Positions 35,480 through 43,656 of a stretch of 64,000 nt of DNA are shown here, piece by piece. Position 1 is the stretch's first letter. Each line of letters starts with the position of its first letter. The translations under genes and the position numbers were made by a program. The DNA is taken from the NCBI GenBank assembly GCA_023488455.1, contig JAMDDV010000034.1, positions 62,001 through 126,000 on the forward strand. The letters are read 5' to 3'. This stretch comes from Actinomycetota bacterium (GTDB lineage: Bacteria > Actinomycetota > Humimicrobiia > Hakubellales > JAMDDV01). Under the pieces are notes generated by a model. The model was not told the DNA's origin, made no database searches, and saw only the letters and a program-made list of their open reading frames with translations.

Positions 35480-36664
35480 ATGGAAGGCTCACCACCACTT
35501 AAGATAATGGTCATTGCACCAACACCTTACTTCTCGGATAGAGGATGCCATGTCCGCATATACGAAGAATCAAAAGCACTCAGAGTGCTCGGGAACTACG
35601 TCTTCATATGCACTTATCACCTCGGCAAAAACACCGATGACATTCCAATATATAGAACACCTCGGATACCATTTTATAAAAAAACGGAAGCTGGCCCCTC
35701 AAGGACGAAGATATTTCTTGACTTCCTGCTTTTCTTTCTATGCCTTTTCAGAGGATTAAAAGAAAGACCCAAAATCATCCATGCTCACCTGCACGAAGGT
35801 GCTTTCATCGGTTCGATCATAGGAAAACTGTTAAGAATACCTGTGGTAGCGGATATGCAGGGAAGCATGTTCAAGGAGATGGTCGATCACAAATTCGTAA
35901 AGGAAAGAGGCCTGATGGCAGCATTCTGGAGATTCGTGGAAAAGACAGTTGTGAGGATGCCTGCCCTTCTGCTGCCGAGCTCAAACCAGGGCAGCAAATA
36001 TTTCGTTGAAATCCTCGGTCTCCCGCCAGAAAAAGTCATCACGGTTGACGACGGAGTCAATACAGACCTAATCAGACCAGGTTATGACGTGTCAGCCTTA
36101 AAAAAAGAGATTGGACTGGATGACGACAGGAGGATCTTGCTGTACCTGGGGATCTTGACGAAATACCAGGGTATCGGCCTCATGATAGAGGCTATGAAGT
36201 ACTTAGCCCAGAAGCGTAACGACTTCATCTTTTTAATCGTCGGATTTCCCAATGTTGAGTACTACCGCGAAATGGCAAAAAACCTTGCGGTTTCTGATTT
36301 CGTAAAACTGACAGGGAGAATTGGACAGGAAAGGGTACCCCAATTCCTCTGCTTAGGGGAGATTGGGCTGACCGCAAAGAGCTCCGCAACTGAAGCAAAC
36401 GGGAAGGTGCTCTCCTACATGGCAGCAGGGCTGCCGGTAGTGGCAATTGACACACCTGTGAACAGGGAACTAATGGGTGACTACGGCACCTATTCAAAGA
36501 GTCCCGACCCGCAGAGTTTTGCAGAAATCATTGACGGCTTACTTCATAACGAGAAGAGGCTCTCCTATTTAAAGAGATCAGTTCGGAGATACGTTGTGGA
36601 AAACTGGACCTGGATGCGATCAACAGAACACATTATCGGGATATATAAAAGCCTGCTTAATTAA
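35480..36664 (+). CDS. GT4 glycosyltransferase, paralogue of the 33030 gene
   Basis: About 394 residues from ATG 35480; an earlier TTG at 35462 is rejected because it overlaps the -10 box. KIMVIAPTPYFSDRGCHVRIY, HAHLHEGAFIGSIIGKLLR, ADMQGSMFKEMVDH, ILLYLGILTKYQGIGLMIEA and SSATEANGKVLSYMAAGLPVV match the paralogue block by block. The pair brackets a flippase-like gene, which suggests duplication around it. The stop lies one base from the stop of the convergent epimerase. Confidence 0.88.
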   Translation: MEGSPPLKIMVIAPTPYFSDRGCHVRIYEESKALRVLGNYVFICTYHLGKNTDDIPIYRTPRIPFYKKTEAGPSRTKIFLDFLLFFLCLFRGLKERPKIIHAHLHEGAFIGSIIGKLLRIPVVADMQGSMFKEMVDHKFVKERGLMAAFWRFVEKTVVRMPALLLPSSNQGSKYFVEILGLPPEKVITVDDGVNTDLIRPGYDVSALKKEIGLDDDRRILLYLGILTKYQGIGLMIEAMKYLAQKRNDFIFLIVGFPNVEYYREMAKNLAVSDFVKLTGRIGQERVPQFLCLGEIGLTAKSSATEANGKVLSYMAAGLPVVAIDTPVNRELMGDYGTYSKSPDPQSFAEIIDGLLHNEKRLSYLKRSVRRYVVENWTWMRSTEHIIGIYKSLLN

Positions 36665-36665
36665 A

Positions 36666-37799
36666 TTAAATTCGCATTCCCTTCCCTTCAGCAACCTCCC
36701 TTGTTGTCATGTGCTCCTCAACAAACCTTATAAGCTCATTCCTGTCAAGTGAGAGCACGTAATCAAGTAGATCCATAACTCCATCTTCAATTGGAATAAC
36801 GGGTTCCCACCCCAAATCCTGTCTGACCTTCGTTATGTCAGCAACAATGTGCCTTACATCGCCCTTTCTGAAAGAGTTAAAGAGCGCCGGTTCAATATCC
36901 TTATCCATACTCTTTGCAATAATTTTTGCAAAATCAGCCAGCTTCAAAGGTCTGGATGTCCCCACATTATATGCCTCACCCTTCAGGTCACCTTTTTGGA
37001 TTGCCATCAAATTCAATCTTGCTACATCTCTTACATGTACAAGATCTCTTACCTGATTGCCATCCTCATACAGCATTGGCGGCATGTCCTTCAGCAGCTT
37101 TACGATAAAGATAGGTGCGATTCCAGTATACGGGTTTGATAACGCCTGCCTTGGCCCATATACAGCCATGAACCTGAAGGCAGCAGACGGTATCCCATAG
37201 GTTTTTCCAATGAGCAGGCACATCTCTTCCTGATCATTCTTCCCAATGCCGTAGATACTTGTTGGTTCTTTTGGTTTGTCCTCTCTGGTTAAAGCATATG
37301 TGGTTTGTTTACCACAGATGGGGCAGTTTGCCTCCCACTGCTTTTTATCCATCTGTTCTATCGTTCTCATCTTTGGATAGACAGTACCGTGCTCCGCACA
37401 TCGATACGCAAGCTCTCCATAGACAGAAGCTGAGGACGCCACGATGAGCATCCTGATCCTATCACGGTTTTTGATGATGACATCCAGCAAGTTCGCCGTG
37501 CCCAGCGAATTGGTGGATGTGAAATTTATAATATCGTACATGCTTATCCCGACGCCCACTGCAGCTGCATAGTGCAGCACAACATCAACATCGCTCAACA
37601 CCTTCTGGACGGCATCGTAATCTCTCACGTCGCCCTCAATGAATTCAGCCTGCGCATTGAGATAGGAAGGTCTGGTTTTCTTATGTACCTTTTCTTCAAG
37701 ATTATCAAATATCCTGACCTCGTAACCGTTTTTAATCAGGAGATCTGCTGTATGCGAGCCGATAAAACCTGCCCCTCCGGTTATTAATATCCTTTCCAA
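36666..37799 (-). CDS. dTDP-L-rhamnose 4-epimerase-like SDR with CxxC insert
   Basis: Extended SDR of 377 residues, longer than usual owing to an insert between SSASVYGELAYRC and YGIGKNDQEE. The insert contains CAEHG and CPICG, a possible zinc ribbon (about residues 126-165). The whole pattern, including AAAVGVGISMYDI and SNPYTGIAPIF, matches the WbiB-type dTDP-L-rhamnose 4-epimerases that make dTDP-6-deoxy-L-talose. No rml genes for dTDP-rhamnose are in the window, so the substrate would come from elsewhere. Confidence 0.82.
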   Translation of the reverse strand: MERILITGGAGFIGSHTADLLIKNGYEVRIFDNLEEKVHKKTRPSYLNAQAEFIEGDVRDYDAVQKVLSDVDVVLHYAAAVGVGISMYDIINFTSTNSLGTANLLDVIIKNRDRIRMLIVASSASVYGELAYRCAEHGTVYPKMRTIEQMDKKQWEANCPICGKQTTYALTREDKPKEPTSIYGIGKNDQEEMCLLIGKTYGIPSAAFRFMAVYGPRQALSNPYTGIAPIFIVKLLKDMPPMLYEDGNQVRDLVHVRDVARLNLMAIQKGDLKGEAYNVGTSRPLKLADFAKIIAKSMDKDIEPALFNSFRKGDVRHIVADITKVRQDLGWEPVIPIEDGVMDLLDYVLSLDRNELIRFVEEHMTTREVAEGKGMRI

Positions 37800-37844
37800 G
37801 GTGCTCCTCTTGTAAACAAATTATCGATATTCAACAAATTTATC

Positions 37845-38918
37845 TCACAGAAAATTGGAATGGCGTTCGGGGTACTTAATGTAATGCAAAATCTTATTTA
37901 TCTCGTGTGCCTTACAGAGTGGCTGGCACTTTTTAAAATCAATCCTTCTTATGGCTTCCCGGCGCTGCGCCCCGTTCCATATCTCCACATAGCTCTTTTC
38001 ATGGAGATTACCGAAACTGTACTCGGGCATCCCGCGCAGATGACAGCACAAATACACTTCCCCGTCAGCACCAATGGTACCGATAAATGAATGCCCAAGA
38101 CATTCAGTGTACTGCCGCCCATAACTGTGTTCTGGGTCCATGAGATCCTTGAACTTATAGTCAAGCGAAAATACATCAAACCCCTTTTCGGCAAGTGCTT
38201 CAGCATCCATAATGAACGGTTGGGCCTTTATGAATATGCTGGTATCCAGTTGCGTACCATCAAAGATCACAACAGGTTTAATCTGAAAATAGTCCACTCC
38301 TAATTCCTTAACAAGCTTTGCGGCCTGGAAAATTTCATGGAAATTTTCGTCATTCACAAGCAAAGACGTCCCTATGGTGATCCTGCTGTGATTTTTTTTC
38401 TTCAGACGGACAAGGCAGGATAAGTTTTTTAGAATTTTATAGAAGTTGTCAGCTTCGGGGTTCCTTGGCCTATGAAGTTTGGCATGGGTATCCCCTGTCG
38501 CTGCATCCAGGCTGACCCTTATAAATGTGCACTGCTCTACGATCTGTCTGGAGTTTGCCTCATTTAACAGTGCTCCGTTTGTGAATAAACCCATCTCCAG
38601 CCCCAAATTACGGGCAAAATCCATCATTGGGAAGAGGCACTTGTTCGTCAGGGGCTCGCCACCTCCAGTCCAGACAATCGCCTTCACCCCATTTTCCTTA
38701 AGCTCAATGAGCGTCCTTCGCAGCAAACCCTCGGGCATCACAGCGTTGCTTTTACCCCTGAAATGCTCAAATGTACACCATATACAGTCGTGATTGCATA
38801 CATTGCTTGGGTCTATCTCAACCGTGACCGGATAGACATTTTTACTCTTGAAGAAGTCGTTCACCCTATCGAGATGCTGCAGTATCTTACTTGGATTAAA
38901 CTGTTTTAGCGAAGACAC
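37845..38918 (-). CDS. Radical SAM protein with SPASM-type C-terminus
   Basis: About 357 residues from GTG 38918, chosen because AAGGAG lies five bases upstream; an adjacent TTG at 38921 is too close to it. The N-terminal cluster motif is CNHDCIWC (CxxxCxxC), then VWTGGGEPLTN. The C-terminus has CLGHSFIGTIGADGEVYLCC, then FGNLHEKSYVEIWNG and CQPLC, the SPASM pattern for an auxiliary cluster. A candidate -10 (TAGAAT) lies at 38943-38948. The substrate is unknown; such enzymes modify peptides, sugars or cofactors. Confidence 0.87.
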   Translation of the reverse strand: MSSLKQFNPSKILQHLDRVNDFFKSKNVYPVTVEIDPSNVCNHDCIWCTFEHFRGKSNAVMPEGLLRRTLIELKENGVKAIVWTGGGEPLTNKCLFPMMDFARNLGLEMGLFTNGALLNEANSRQIVEQCTFIRVSLDAATGDTHAKLHRPRNPEADNFYKILKNLSCLVRLKKKNHSRITIGTSLLVNDENFHEIFQAAKLVKELGVDYFQIKPVVIFDGTQLDTSIFIKAQPFIMDAEALAEKGFDVFSLDYKFKDLMDPEHSYGRQYTECLGHSFIGTIGADGEVYLCCHLRGMPEYSFGNLHEKSYVEIWNGAQRREAIRRIDFKKCQPLCKAHEINKILHYIKYPERHSNFL

Positions 38919-38983
38919 CAAATCTCCTTTAATTGATGCAATATTCTATCAAATAAAGAAATTAAATAAACATTTTACTTGCT

Positions 38984-39376
38984 TTAAGACAAATTTATTG
39001 CAACTACTGCATCTATCTCAACCTTGAAGTCTAGCGGCAGTCTCCCCGCCTGAACTGTTGTCCTGACAGGAGGGTCATCGGTGAAGAACCCCTTATATAC
39101 CTCATTAAACCTTGCGAACTCATTCATATCAGCCAAATAGCACGTGACCTTTATAACATCCTTCATTTTGGCACCCGCATCCTCCACTATTGCCCTTATG
39201 TTCTCAAGCGTAATCCTTGTCTCATCCTCAATCTCTCCTCTCACGACATCGCCCGATTTGGGATCGATCGGACCTTGACCAGAAATATACAAAAGTCCAT
39301 CATGAATCACCGCTTGCGAATAAGGACCTTTAGGGATAGGTGCTCTTGTAGTGCTAAAAATCTTCTTCTCAGGCAT
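38984..39376 (-). CDS. ridA: RidA family deaminase
   Basis: Hydrolyses reactive enamine/imine intermediates from PLP enzymes. The 130-residue product has the family length and motifs: APIPKGPYSQAV, LYISGQGPIDP, the C-terminal VRTTVQAGRLP with the substrate-binding Arg, and VEIDAVV. GAGGAG precedes the ATG. It stands between a radical SAM gene and a pyruvyl transferase gene, 62 and 52 bases away, so it may have its own promoter. Confidence 0.95.
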   Translation of the reverse strand: MPEKKIFSTTRAPIPKGPYSQAVIHDGLLYISGQGPIDPKSGDVVRGEIEDETRITLENIRAIVEDAGAKMKDVIKVTCYLADMNEFARFNEVYKGFFTDDPPVRTTVQAGRLPLDFKVEIDAVVAINLS

Positions 39377-39428
39377 GGTATCTCCTCACATTAAAGTAAT
39401 CAAAAAATAAACTGTCCGCAGAAGCATA

Positions 39429-40601
39429 TCAGGTGATCCTCTGGGCAAAAAGCGTCGCGGCTTTCTTTGCGTCAACTTTTAACCCTAAAACATTAGTCGT
39501 AAGTCTCTTTTTTGCCTCATTCCTGTCACTCCACAGGTTCATAAAAAATGAAGGCAGTCTGCCGCTAACTACCTCCTCAAGCTCAAGCTTCGAGCCCTCA
39601 AATCCAATTTCAGACAAAAAACTCCTGACCTTATGATGATAGATCAGGCCCATCACCGGCGTGAAAACGGAGCATGCCAGGATTATCGAATGCAAGCGCA
39701 TACCCATGAAGTAGTGAAGTCTGGCCATCACGCCAGCGATTTCGTTACATGAATATTTTACATTTGACACAAGTCCAACCTCATCTGGATTTGCAAGCCC
39801 TGAAATCAGATCCTCCGTAATACTCTGATCCATGACCTGGGTGACAAAGAAAACCAGGTTAGCATCCGCAGTCGATTTAATCTCGTTCAAACTTCCAGCC
39901 AGAGAGCTCAGGAACTCCTTCCTGTTCACCTGATGCTGCCTGCCCTTTAGCCATGAACCCAAATAGGAGTTTATGTTCACCCCGATAAGTGGTTTATCCA
40001 GCTTAATCCTTTCACTGCTTAATATTTCTGCCACCCTCACATCATCAGCACTCCCAACATTTAGCGCAGCATCTGATGTCTGAACGATCTTTTCTTTATC
40101 CACTCCAACTGATTCAAGTAACCTACCGGAGTCAGAATCGCGGACAGTAATGAAATCACAATTTCTCACAATCCTCTCTAATAGTTTAAGGCCTGTCTTC
40201 ATGTTAAAAGGCCCTATGCTGACATTATAAAGCCCCGTGAGCTTATTTTTCCCTTTAGCATAGGGAATATACAGGGCAAGCGCCGTGACGTGGTTAAAAA
40301 GTGGATTATAGAGACTCTTGTCAAAAAGTATTGCATCAAATATCAGGACAGCATCCGCTTTTCTTATCGCAAGAAATGTCGGCAGGCCGATCATTTTTAC
40401 GCTCAGATGCCAGGGCAACATTGATACTGGCCTGACAGGAAGACCGTGATAGCTTCTTTTTATAAAGTCAGGCTTTATCGTGGGAATCAAAAATTCCACC
40501 TCGCCTGCCTCGGAAACGATGTCGCTCATTATTGCTTCGATGAGTGCAGCGTCACCAGCATTCCTGCCTGAAGATGAGCCAAGCAGGACTATCTTCTTCA
40601 T
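39429..40601 (-). CDS. Polysaccharide pyruvyl transferase family protein
   Basis: A 390-residue protein of the CsaB/WcaK group, which adds pyruvate ketals to surface sugars from phosphoenolpyruvate. Features: the N-terminal GSSSGRNAGDAALIEAI, the central FITVRDSDSGRLLESVGV, DAALNVG, and the C-terminal RLHSIILACSVFTPVMGLIY, which holds the conserved R.H. It begins in an ATGA overlap with the acyltransferase gene, so both probably decorate the same glycan. Confidence 0.87.
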   Translation of the reverse strand: MKKIVLLGSSSGRNAGDAALIEAIMSDIVSEAGEVEFLIPTIKPDFIKRSYHGLPVRPVSMLPWHLSVKMIGLPTFLAIRKADAVLIFDAILFDKSLYNPLFNHVTALALYIPYAKGKNKLTGLYNVSIGPFNMKTGLKLLERIVRNCDFITVRDSDSGRLLESVGVDKEKIVQTSDAALNVGSADDVRVAEILSSERIKLDKPLIGVNINSYLGSWLKGRQHQVNRKEFLSSLAGSLNEIKSTADANLVFFVTQVMDQSITEDLISGLANPDEVGLVSNVKYSCNEIAGVMARLHYFMGMRLHSIILACSVFTPVMGLIYHHKVRSFLSEIGFEGSKLELEEVVSGRLPSFFMNLWSDRNEAKKRLTTNVLGLKVDAKKAATLFAQRIT

Positions 40602-41290
40602 ATTCCAACCCTTTTCTTAACTATCTTTGCAGGTGAGCCATATGCGACACAGTAGTCCGGCACATCGTCCATTACAAGCGAGCCTGCACCAACTATCGAA
40701 CCTTCACCCACGGTAACCCCATCGAAGATCATCGAGCCTGCACCTATCCAGCATCCCTTCTTAAGAAGTACTCCTCCCTTCAACTCTTTACCCATCTTCT
40801 TTATCTCCTGGTGCCCCGAGTATCGATAGCTCTCAATTCCGATGTAACAGTGCGAGGCTATCATGACATCATCTTCTATCGTGAGGTTCGTGGATATGGC
40901 AAGACGGCAAAATGTCCCCACCCTGACGTTATCACCCAGGCTGATCTTGCCGTTCTTCATCGTCAATATCGAAAAGGAGGATATGAAGCAGTTATCCCCA
41001 ATAGTAAGAGACGACCTGGCATCTCCTTTTGCGTCAAGAACAGCATTATCATCGATGATAGTTCCCCTGCCGATCGTGATCTTGTGCGGGTGGCGCAGTG
41101 TAACATTTCTGCCCACATAGGTTTTCTTACCAATCTTGCCCAGCAAATACCTGTAGAAAACCGACCTTAAAAAAAGCCCACATGCCCCCGGAGCCTGACA
41201 GCAAATTTGAGTTAGCAATTCATATTTCAATAACGAACCAGGTCCCTTCTTGCCGATATAGACGTCCTGAAAATCGGATAACTTAGACAA
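40598..41290 (-). CDS. Hexapeptide-repeat acyltransferase (WbbJ/LbH type)
   Basis: A 230-residue protein with left-handed beta-helix repeats from about 55 to 215 (TIGRGTIIDDNAVLD, IGDNCFISSFSIL, VRVGTFCRLAI, IGAGSMIFDGVTVG). The active-site His is probably the one in ASHCYIG. The family O-acetylates sugars using acetyl-CoA. It abuts the flippase-like gene and overlaps the pyruvyl transferase gene. Confidence 0.85.
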   Translation of the reverse strand: MSKLSDFQDVYIGKKGPGSLLKYELLTQICCQAPGACGLFLRSVFYRYLLGKIGKKTYVGRNVTLRHPHKITIGRGTIIDDNAVLDAKGDARSSLTIGDNCFISSFSILTMKNGKISLGDNVRVGTFCRLAISTNLTIEDDVMIASHCYIGIESYRYSGHQEIKKMGKELKGGVLLKKGCWIGAGSMIFDGVTVGEGSIVGAGSLVMDDVPDYCVAYGSPAKIVKKRVGI

Positions 41291-42268
41291 CTATCTCCTT
41301 TTCATGAAAATATAAATGGCACCGCCAATAATGCCTGTAATTATAGATTTTATCCTTAAAATAAAGCCAACTGACAGCGAATAAGCAGGATTAATACCGA
41401 AAAATGTAAAACAGTAAACATATGCGCCCTCGTTAAACCCCCAGTTTCCAAGCGATACAGGTATTGCAGATATCAATAGCACTATTGGTACACCTATCAA
41501 GAGATAATAAAACGGCACACGTTGTTTTATCACCCAGAAGGCCGCCATCACGTTCAATACCGCTATTAAGTTATACATTATAGACAGGAAAAAGTTATAG
41601 ATAATTATCCATTTGTTCGCACGATAGTGATAGATGCTTTCAAGTATCTCGTTGGCCTTTTGCTTGATTCTTTCCAGACGCTTGATTTTGATCCTGTCAT
41701 CAAACCATTTATGCAGTCCTTTATTAAAAAATATAAAGAGCACCGCCATAAAACTCAGGAGCATCAACACTATTAGATAAAAAATCGGGGAACCCCAAAA
41801 TCTTTGCACCTCGATTGTAAATGCGATCGCAGCAAAAAGGATCAGCGCGGCCATGCCTATATAACGCTCCATGAACACGGATGCAACTGACTCGGACTGA
41901 TCTTTGGTCTTTCTCGCTAACTCATACATGCGGATCACGTCACCTCCCACGCTTGATGGGAGGATATTGTTGAAAAAATAACCCACCACGTATAAGCCGT
42001 AAAGCCTGGCTATCGACACATTCACACCTTTACTCTTGAGCAGTGAATGCCACTTCAAAACGCTGGCAAGAATCAGGAGAACAGAAAAAAGGATCAAAAG
42101 CAGGATGGCGACGACATCCACATCTAAAAACGTTGCAAAGAGCTCCTGCCACTTTATCCTGATGAACAAAAACCAAATCAGTGCTGCGCTGATGACTAAA
42201 CGGATTATAAAAGTGATGGTATTTTTGAGATTAAATCTTTTTTTTCGGGGCTCTTCCAAATTTTCCAT
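41291..42268 (-). CDS. Flippase-like membrane protein (LPG synthase TM-domain family)
   Basis: A 325-residue membrane protein with about seven or eight helices. NNILPSSVGGDVIRMYELARKTK is the family motif (P.s.GGD..R); SLGNWGFNEGAYVYCFTFFGI is the second conserved block. It begins the minus-strand operon with the acyltransferase and pyruvyl transferase. A TAAAAT (42282-42287) lies 13 bases before the ATG and no SD is visible. It is distantly related to the protein at 34231-35301. Confidence 0.84.
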   Translation of the reverse strand: MENLEEPRKKRFNLKNTITFIIRLVISAALIWFLFIRIKWQELFATFLDVDVVAILLLILFSVLLILASVLKWHSLLKSKGVNVSIARLYGLYVVGYFFNNILPSSVGGDVIRMYELARKTKDQSESVASVFMERYIGMAALILFAAIAFTIEVQRFWGSPIFYLIVLMLLSFMAVLFIFFNKGLHKWFDDRIKIKRLERIKQKANEILESIYHYRANKWIIIYNFFLSIMYNLIAVLNVMAAFWVIKQRVPFYYLLIGVPIVLLISAIPVSLGNWGFNEGAYVYCFTFFGINPAYSLSVGFILRIKSIITGIIGGAIYIFMKRR

Positions 42269-42308
42269 TTTAATTTGCGTAATTTTACCTCAAAAAGGTT
42301 CTTATGGG

Positions 42309-42336
42309 TTCAAATAAAGAAACTATCGGTTAAAAT
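42309..42336 (+). promoter_or_regulatory. Candidate promoter, near-leaderless, for the FrhB-family gene
   Basis: TTCAAA (42309-42314), 16 bases, TAAAAT (42331-42336). The predicted start is about six bases before the ATG at 42349 and there is no SD. A minus-strand TAAAAT for the divergent flippase gene lies at 42282-42287 in the same 80-base gap. Confidence 0.45.
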
Positions 42337-42348
42337 TATGAAACCTGT

Positions 42349-43656
42349 ATGAACTCAATCGACTATATAGAAGACATAATTAGAAACGATCTCTGCGTGC
42401 GCTGCGGCACATGCATTGCGATCTGCCCCAAAAGGGTATATGAGCTTGATAAAGATAGCTTATTCCCCGTCATCGTCAGAAGGGAAGACTGCAACAACTG
42501 TCTTCTATGCGAAAAAGTCTGCCCAGGTAGGGAGGCCAACTTTCGGGACTTTCACAAAAATCTCTTCGGAACCTCGTTCGACCCCAAAAATGTAAATGGA
42601 TGTTATAAGAACATCTACATTGCGCATGCCTGCGAAGAAGAGATAAGAAATAGAAGCAGCAGTGGAGGTGTAGCCACTGCTATATTAATTGGTCTTCTCG
42701 AAGAGCAAATGATAGACGCCGCTGTGGTTGTGGGCATGAAGGCGGATGATCCGACAAGACCAACTGGCGTGATTGCCAGGTCGAGAGAAGAAATATTAAA
42801 TGCGGCGCAATCGAAATATGCCATAGTGGCACCCAACGTCGTACTTTCCGAAATAAGAAAAAAAGATGAGCGCTTCGCGTTTGTTGGACTGCCCTGTCAG
42901 GTTCACGCCCTGCAAAAATGGCTGCTGATCGATAAGCGAATGCGAAAAAACCTCGTCTTCATCATTGGCCTTTACTGCTGCTCTACCCTGTCACAGGAAT
43001 CGGCACCAGACTTACTGCACACAAAAAAGATCAGGAAAAACGATGTCAAAAAACTTCAGTACAGGGCAGGCAGCTGGCCAGGCGGTATCGAGGTCACCTT
43101 GAAAGATGACAGGCAGATAAAGCTTCATGCCTCCAACATTAAAGATGGTGCATTTGTCTACCTGCGCCACCTCTATTACATCGAGCGCTGTTTGATGTGC
43201 ATAGATGGGTCATGCGAATTCTCTGACATCTCGCTCGCAGATCCATGGATCAAGCAGAAGGGCGGATGGTTGTATGAGAGCGGATGGACGATCACCCTTT
43301 CAAGAACAGATCGGGCAGAAGAAATCCTCAAAAAATTGGCAGAAAAGGGTTACCTGCACATTGAAAAGATGAAACAGGAATATCTGGATATGAGCCAGAC
43401 TCAAATGGTAAGGCAAAAAAGGAGGCGCGCCCAGAACAGAATTATTTACAGGTCAAAAAGAGGATTGCGTGTGCCAAGCTATGGTTATCAGATTGGACCA
43501 AAAGATAGGAAAATAAAACCGCGCGACCTCATAGATTACAGCTTCAGATTCCTGGGCAGAAACAGGTTTACCCGGCAGGCTGCAACATGGTTTCTCTACT
43601 CAGGGATGCTTTCACCACTTATAGAGATGCGCTCAAAAATGAAGGGCAAGAAATAG
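42349..43656 (+). CDS. FrhB/F420-dehydrogenase beta-subunit family iron-sulfur protein
   Basis: A 435-residue protein. Two 4Fe-4S motifs at the N-terminus: CVRCGTCIAICPK (about 16-28) and CNNCLLCEKVCPG (about 48-60). SSGGVATAILIGLLEE and FVGLPCQVHALQKWL are typical of the FrhB domain; CLMCIDGSCEFSDISLADPW continues the C-terminal pattern. Members often accompany polysaccharide pyruvyl transferases in glycan clusters, as here (3 kb away, divergent). It is presumably a flavin/Fe-S reductase; the substrate is unknown. The stop abuts the next start. Confidence 0.86.
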   Translation: MNSIDYIEDIIRNDLCVRCGTCIAICPKRVYELDKDSLFPVIVRREDCNNCLLCEKVCPGREANFRDFHKNLFGTSFDPKNVNGCYKNIYIAHACEEEIRNRSSSGGVATAILIGLLEEQMIDAAVVVGMKADDPTRPTGVIARSREEILNAAQSKYAIVAPNVVLSEIRKKDERFAFVGLPCQVHALQKWLLIDKRMRKNLVFIIGLYCCSTLSQESAPDLLHTKKIRKNDVKKLQYRAGSWPGGIEVTLKDDRQIKLHASNIKDGAFVYLRHLYYIERCLMCIDGSCEFSDISLADPWIKQKGGWLYESGWTITLSRTDRAEEILKKLAEKGYLHIEKMKQEYLDMSQTQMVRQKRRRAQNRIIYRSKRGLRVPSYGYQIGPKDRKIKPRDLIDYSFRFLGRNRFTRQAATWFLYSGMLSPLIEMRSKMKGKK

